This document shows, piece by piece, positions 10,685 through 11,439 of a DNA stretch of 11,439 nt (positions are counted from its first letter, which is position 1; each line of letters opens with the position of its first letter). Made by a program: the position numbers and the translations under genes. The notes beneath the pieces are model-generated. The model saw nothing but the letters and a program-made list of their open reading frames with translations, was not told the DNA's origin and searched no databases. Source of the stretch: Ilumatobacteraceae bacterium (GTDB taxonomy: Bacteria; Actinomycetota; Acidimicrobiia; Acidimicrobiales; Ilumatobacteraceae); contig SKSP01000223.1 in assembly GCA_007122945.1 (NCBI GenBank), positions 1-11,439 of the forward strand, given 5' to 3'.

Positions 10685-11439
10685 ATGAAGCTGTTGTGGT
10701 TCCATCTGATGCCGTACGCGGACCTGCCGCCGGACTTCCCCGAGGAGAACCGGTCGGTGTGGGTCGACATCGACCCGGAGCTGTTCGACCCGGCGAAGTG
10801 CCAGCAGATGTACAACGACTACCTCGACGAGCTCGAGCACGCCGCGGCGGCCGGGTTCGACGGGATCTGCGTCAACGAGCACCACTCCAACGGCTACGGG
10901 CTGATGCCGAGCCCGAACCTGTGGGCGGCGTCGCTGGCGCGCAACACGACCGACGCGGCGATCGTGGTGCTCGGCAACTCCCTCGCGCTGTACAACCCGC
11001 CGATCCGCGTCGCCGAGGAGATGGCGATGATCGACGTCGTCTCCGGCGGCCGACTGGTGGCGGGGTTCCCGGTCGGCACCCCGATGGACACCTGCTACGC
11101 CTACGGGCTCGACCCGTCGACGTTGCGCGACCGGTACCAGGAGGCCCACGACCTGATCATGAAGGCGTGGACCAGCACCGAGCCGTTCACGTTCAACGGG
11201 AACTACACGAAGTTGCGCTCGGTGAACATCTGGCCGCGACCGCTCCAGCAGCCGCACCCGCCGGTGTGGATCCCGGGTGGTGGCTCGGTCGAGACGTGGG
11301 AGTGGTGCGCGGAGATGGACTACGTGTACTGCTACCTCTCGTACTACGGGTGGAAGCTGGCCCGCAAGCAGATGCAGGGGTTCTGGAGCAAGGTCGACGA
11401 GCTCGGCCTCGACCCGAACCCGTACCGCTCGGGGTTCAC
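10685..11439 (+). CDS. LLM-class flavin-dependent monooxygenase, 3' end outside window
   Basis: 251 codons are visible before the right edge. The protein is a bacterial-luciferase-like (beta/alpha)8 enzyme. Visible hallmarks are the N-terminal strand 'MKLLWFHLMPYADLP', 'LDELEHAAAAGFDGICVNEHHSNGYGLMPSPNLWAASLARNT' (the conserved EHH motif, residues about 66-68), 'NSLALYNPPIRVAEEMAMIDVVSGGRLVAGFPVGTP', 'LRDRYQEAHDLIMKAWTSTEPFTFNGNY' and 'PLQQPHPPVWIPGGGS'. EHHS and YNPPIRVAEE place it nearer the FMN-type LLM monooxygenases than the F420 enzyme at 4957; the two share little beyond the family pattern. It would oxidise a small organic substrate using reduced flavin from a partner reductase, not seen here. 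A GAAGGAG Shine-Dalgarno precedes it and a strong hairpin separates it from the amidase. Confidence 0.9.
   Translation, partial: MKLLWFHLMPYADLPPDFPEENRSVWVDIDPELFDPAKCQQMYNDYLDELEHAAAAGFDGICVNEHHSNGYGLMPSPNLWAASLARNTTDAAIVVLGNSLALYNPPIRVAEEMAMIDVVSGGRLVAGFPVGTPMDTCYAYGLDPSTLRDRYQEAHDLIMKAWTSTEPFTFNGNYTKLRSVNIWPRPLQQPHPPVWIPGGGSVETWEWCAEMDYVYCYLSYYGWKLARKQMQGFWSKVDELGLDPNPYRSGF

Noticed and set aside
10040..11257. A 405-codon minus-strand frame over the second LLM gene
   Set aside because: Arg/Gly-rich product without motifs, opposite a clear luciferase-like gene with a Shine-Dalgarno.

Overview
This is a GC-rich actinobacterial chromosome segment. G and C dominate third codon positions, so long false ORFs appear on the wrong strand. 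The encoded set points to an Acidimicrobiia-like (Ilumatobacter-type) actinobacterium: two luciferase-like monooxygenases, an amidase, an isopenicillin-N-synthase-like oxygenase, a DUF2786 protein, and a large exported protein ending in a repeated 'RLLDTR…SNLNY…VCIF…DVxGWF' module that I associate with that class. The taxonomy is inferred from style and gene families, not from a marker gene.

Layout. A DUF1330-like protein runs off the left edge on the minus strand (1-721). Divergent from it is a 944-residue secreted beta-propeller protein (868-3702). It is followed on the plus strand by an MmcQ/YjbR-family protein (3740/3749-4159), a small lipoprotein (4207-4896) and an F420-dependent LLM-class oxidoreductase (4957-5793). 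After a long intergenic hairpin comes a DUF2786 protein (6060-7217), then a Phd-type antitoxin and VapC-type PIN toxin pair (7316-7911). Convergent to the toxin is an isopenicillin-N-synthase-like dioxygenase (7993-8976, minus), divergent from an amidase (9106-10566, plus). A second strong hairpin separates the amidase from another LLM-class monooxygenase cut by the right edge (10685-11439).

How it fits together. Apart from the toxin-antitoxin pair (13-bp or 4-bp overlap) the genes look like independent units. Six of them carry a TANNNT-like -10 hexamer ending only 6-7 nt before the start codon and lack a Shine-Dalgarno sequence, which suggests leaderless mRNAs. Three others have a clear or weaker Shine-Dalgarno. 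Most starts given here follow from that promoter logic.

The most interesting signals are non-coding: a TCACAGA-N4-TCACAGA direct repeat at the lipoprotein promoter, resembling mycobacterial PhoP/MtrA-type sites; a perfect 9-bp inverted repeat over the -35/spacer of the toxin-antitoxin promoter; four other intergenic tandem repeats with 10-12-bp units; and two long imperfect hairpins between genes. I see no insertion sequence, CRISPR array, rRNA, tRNA or clear defence island, and no convincing wholly new system. The largest gap without a gene is 5794-6059 (266 bases), which holds a long hairpin and the leader of the DUF2786 gene.
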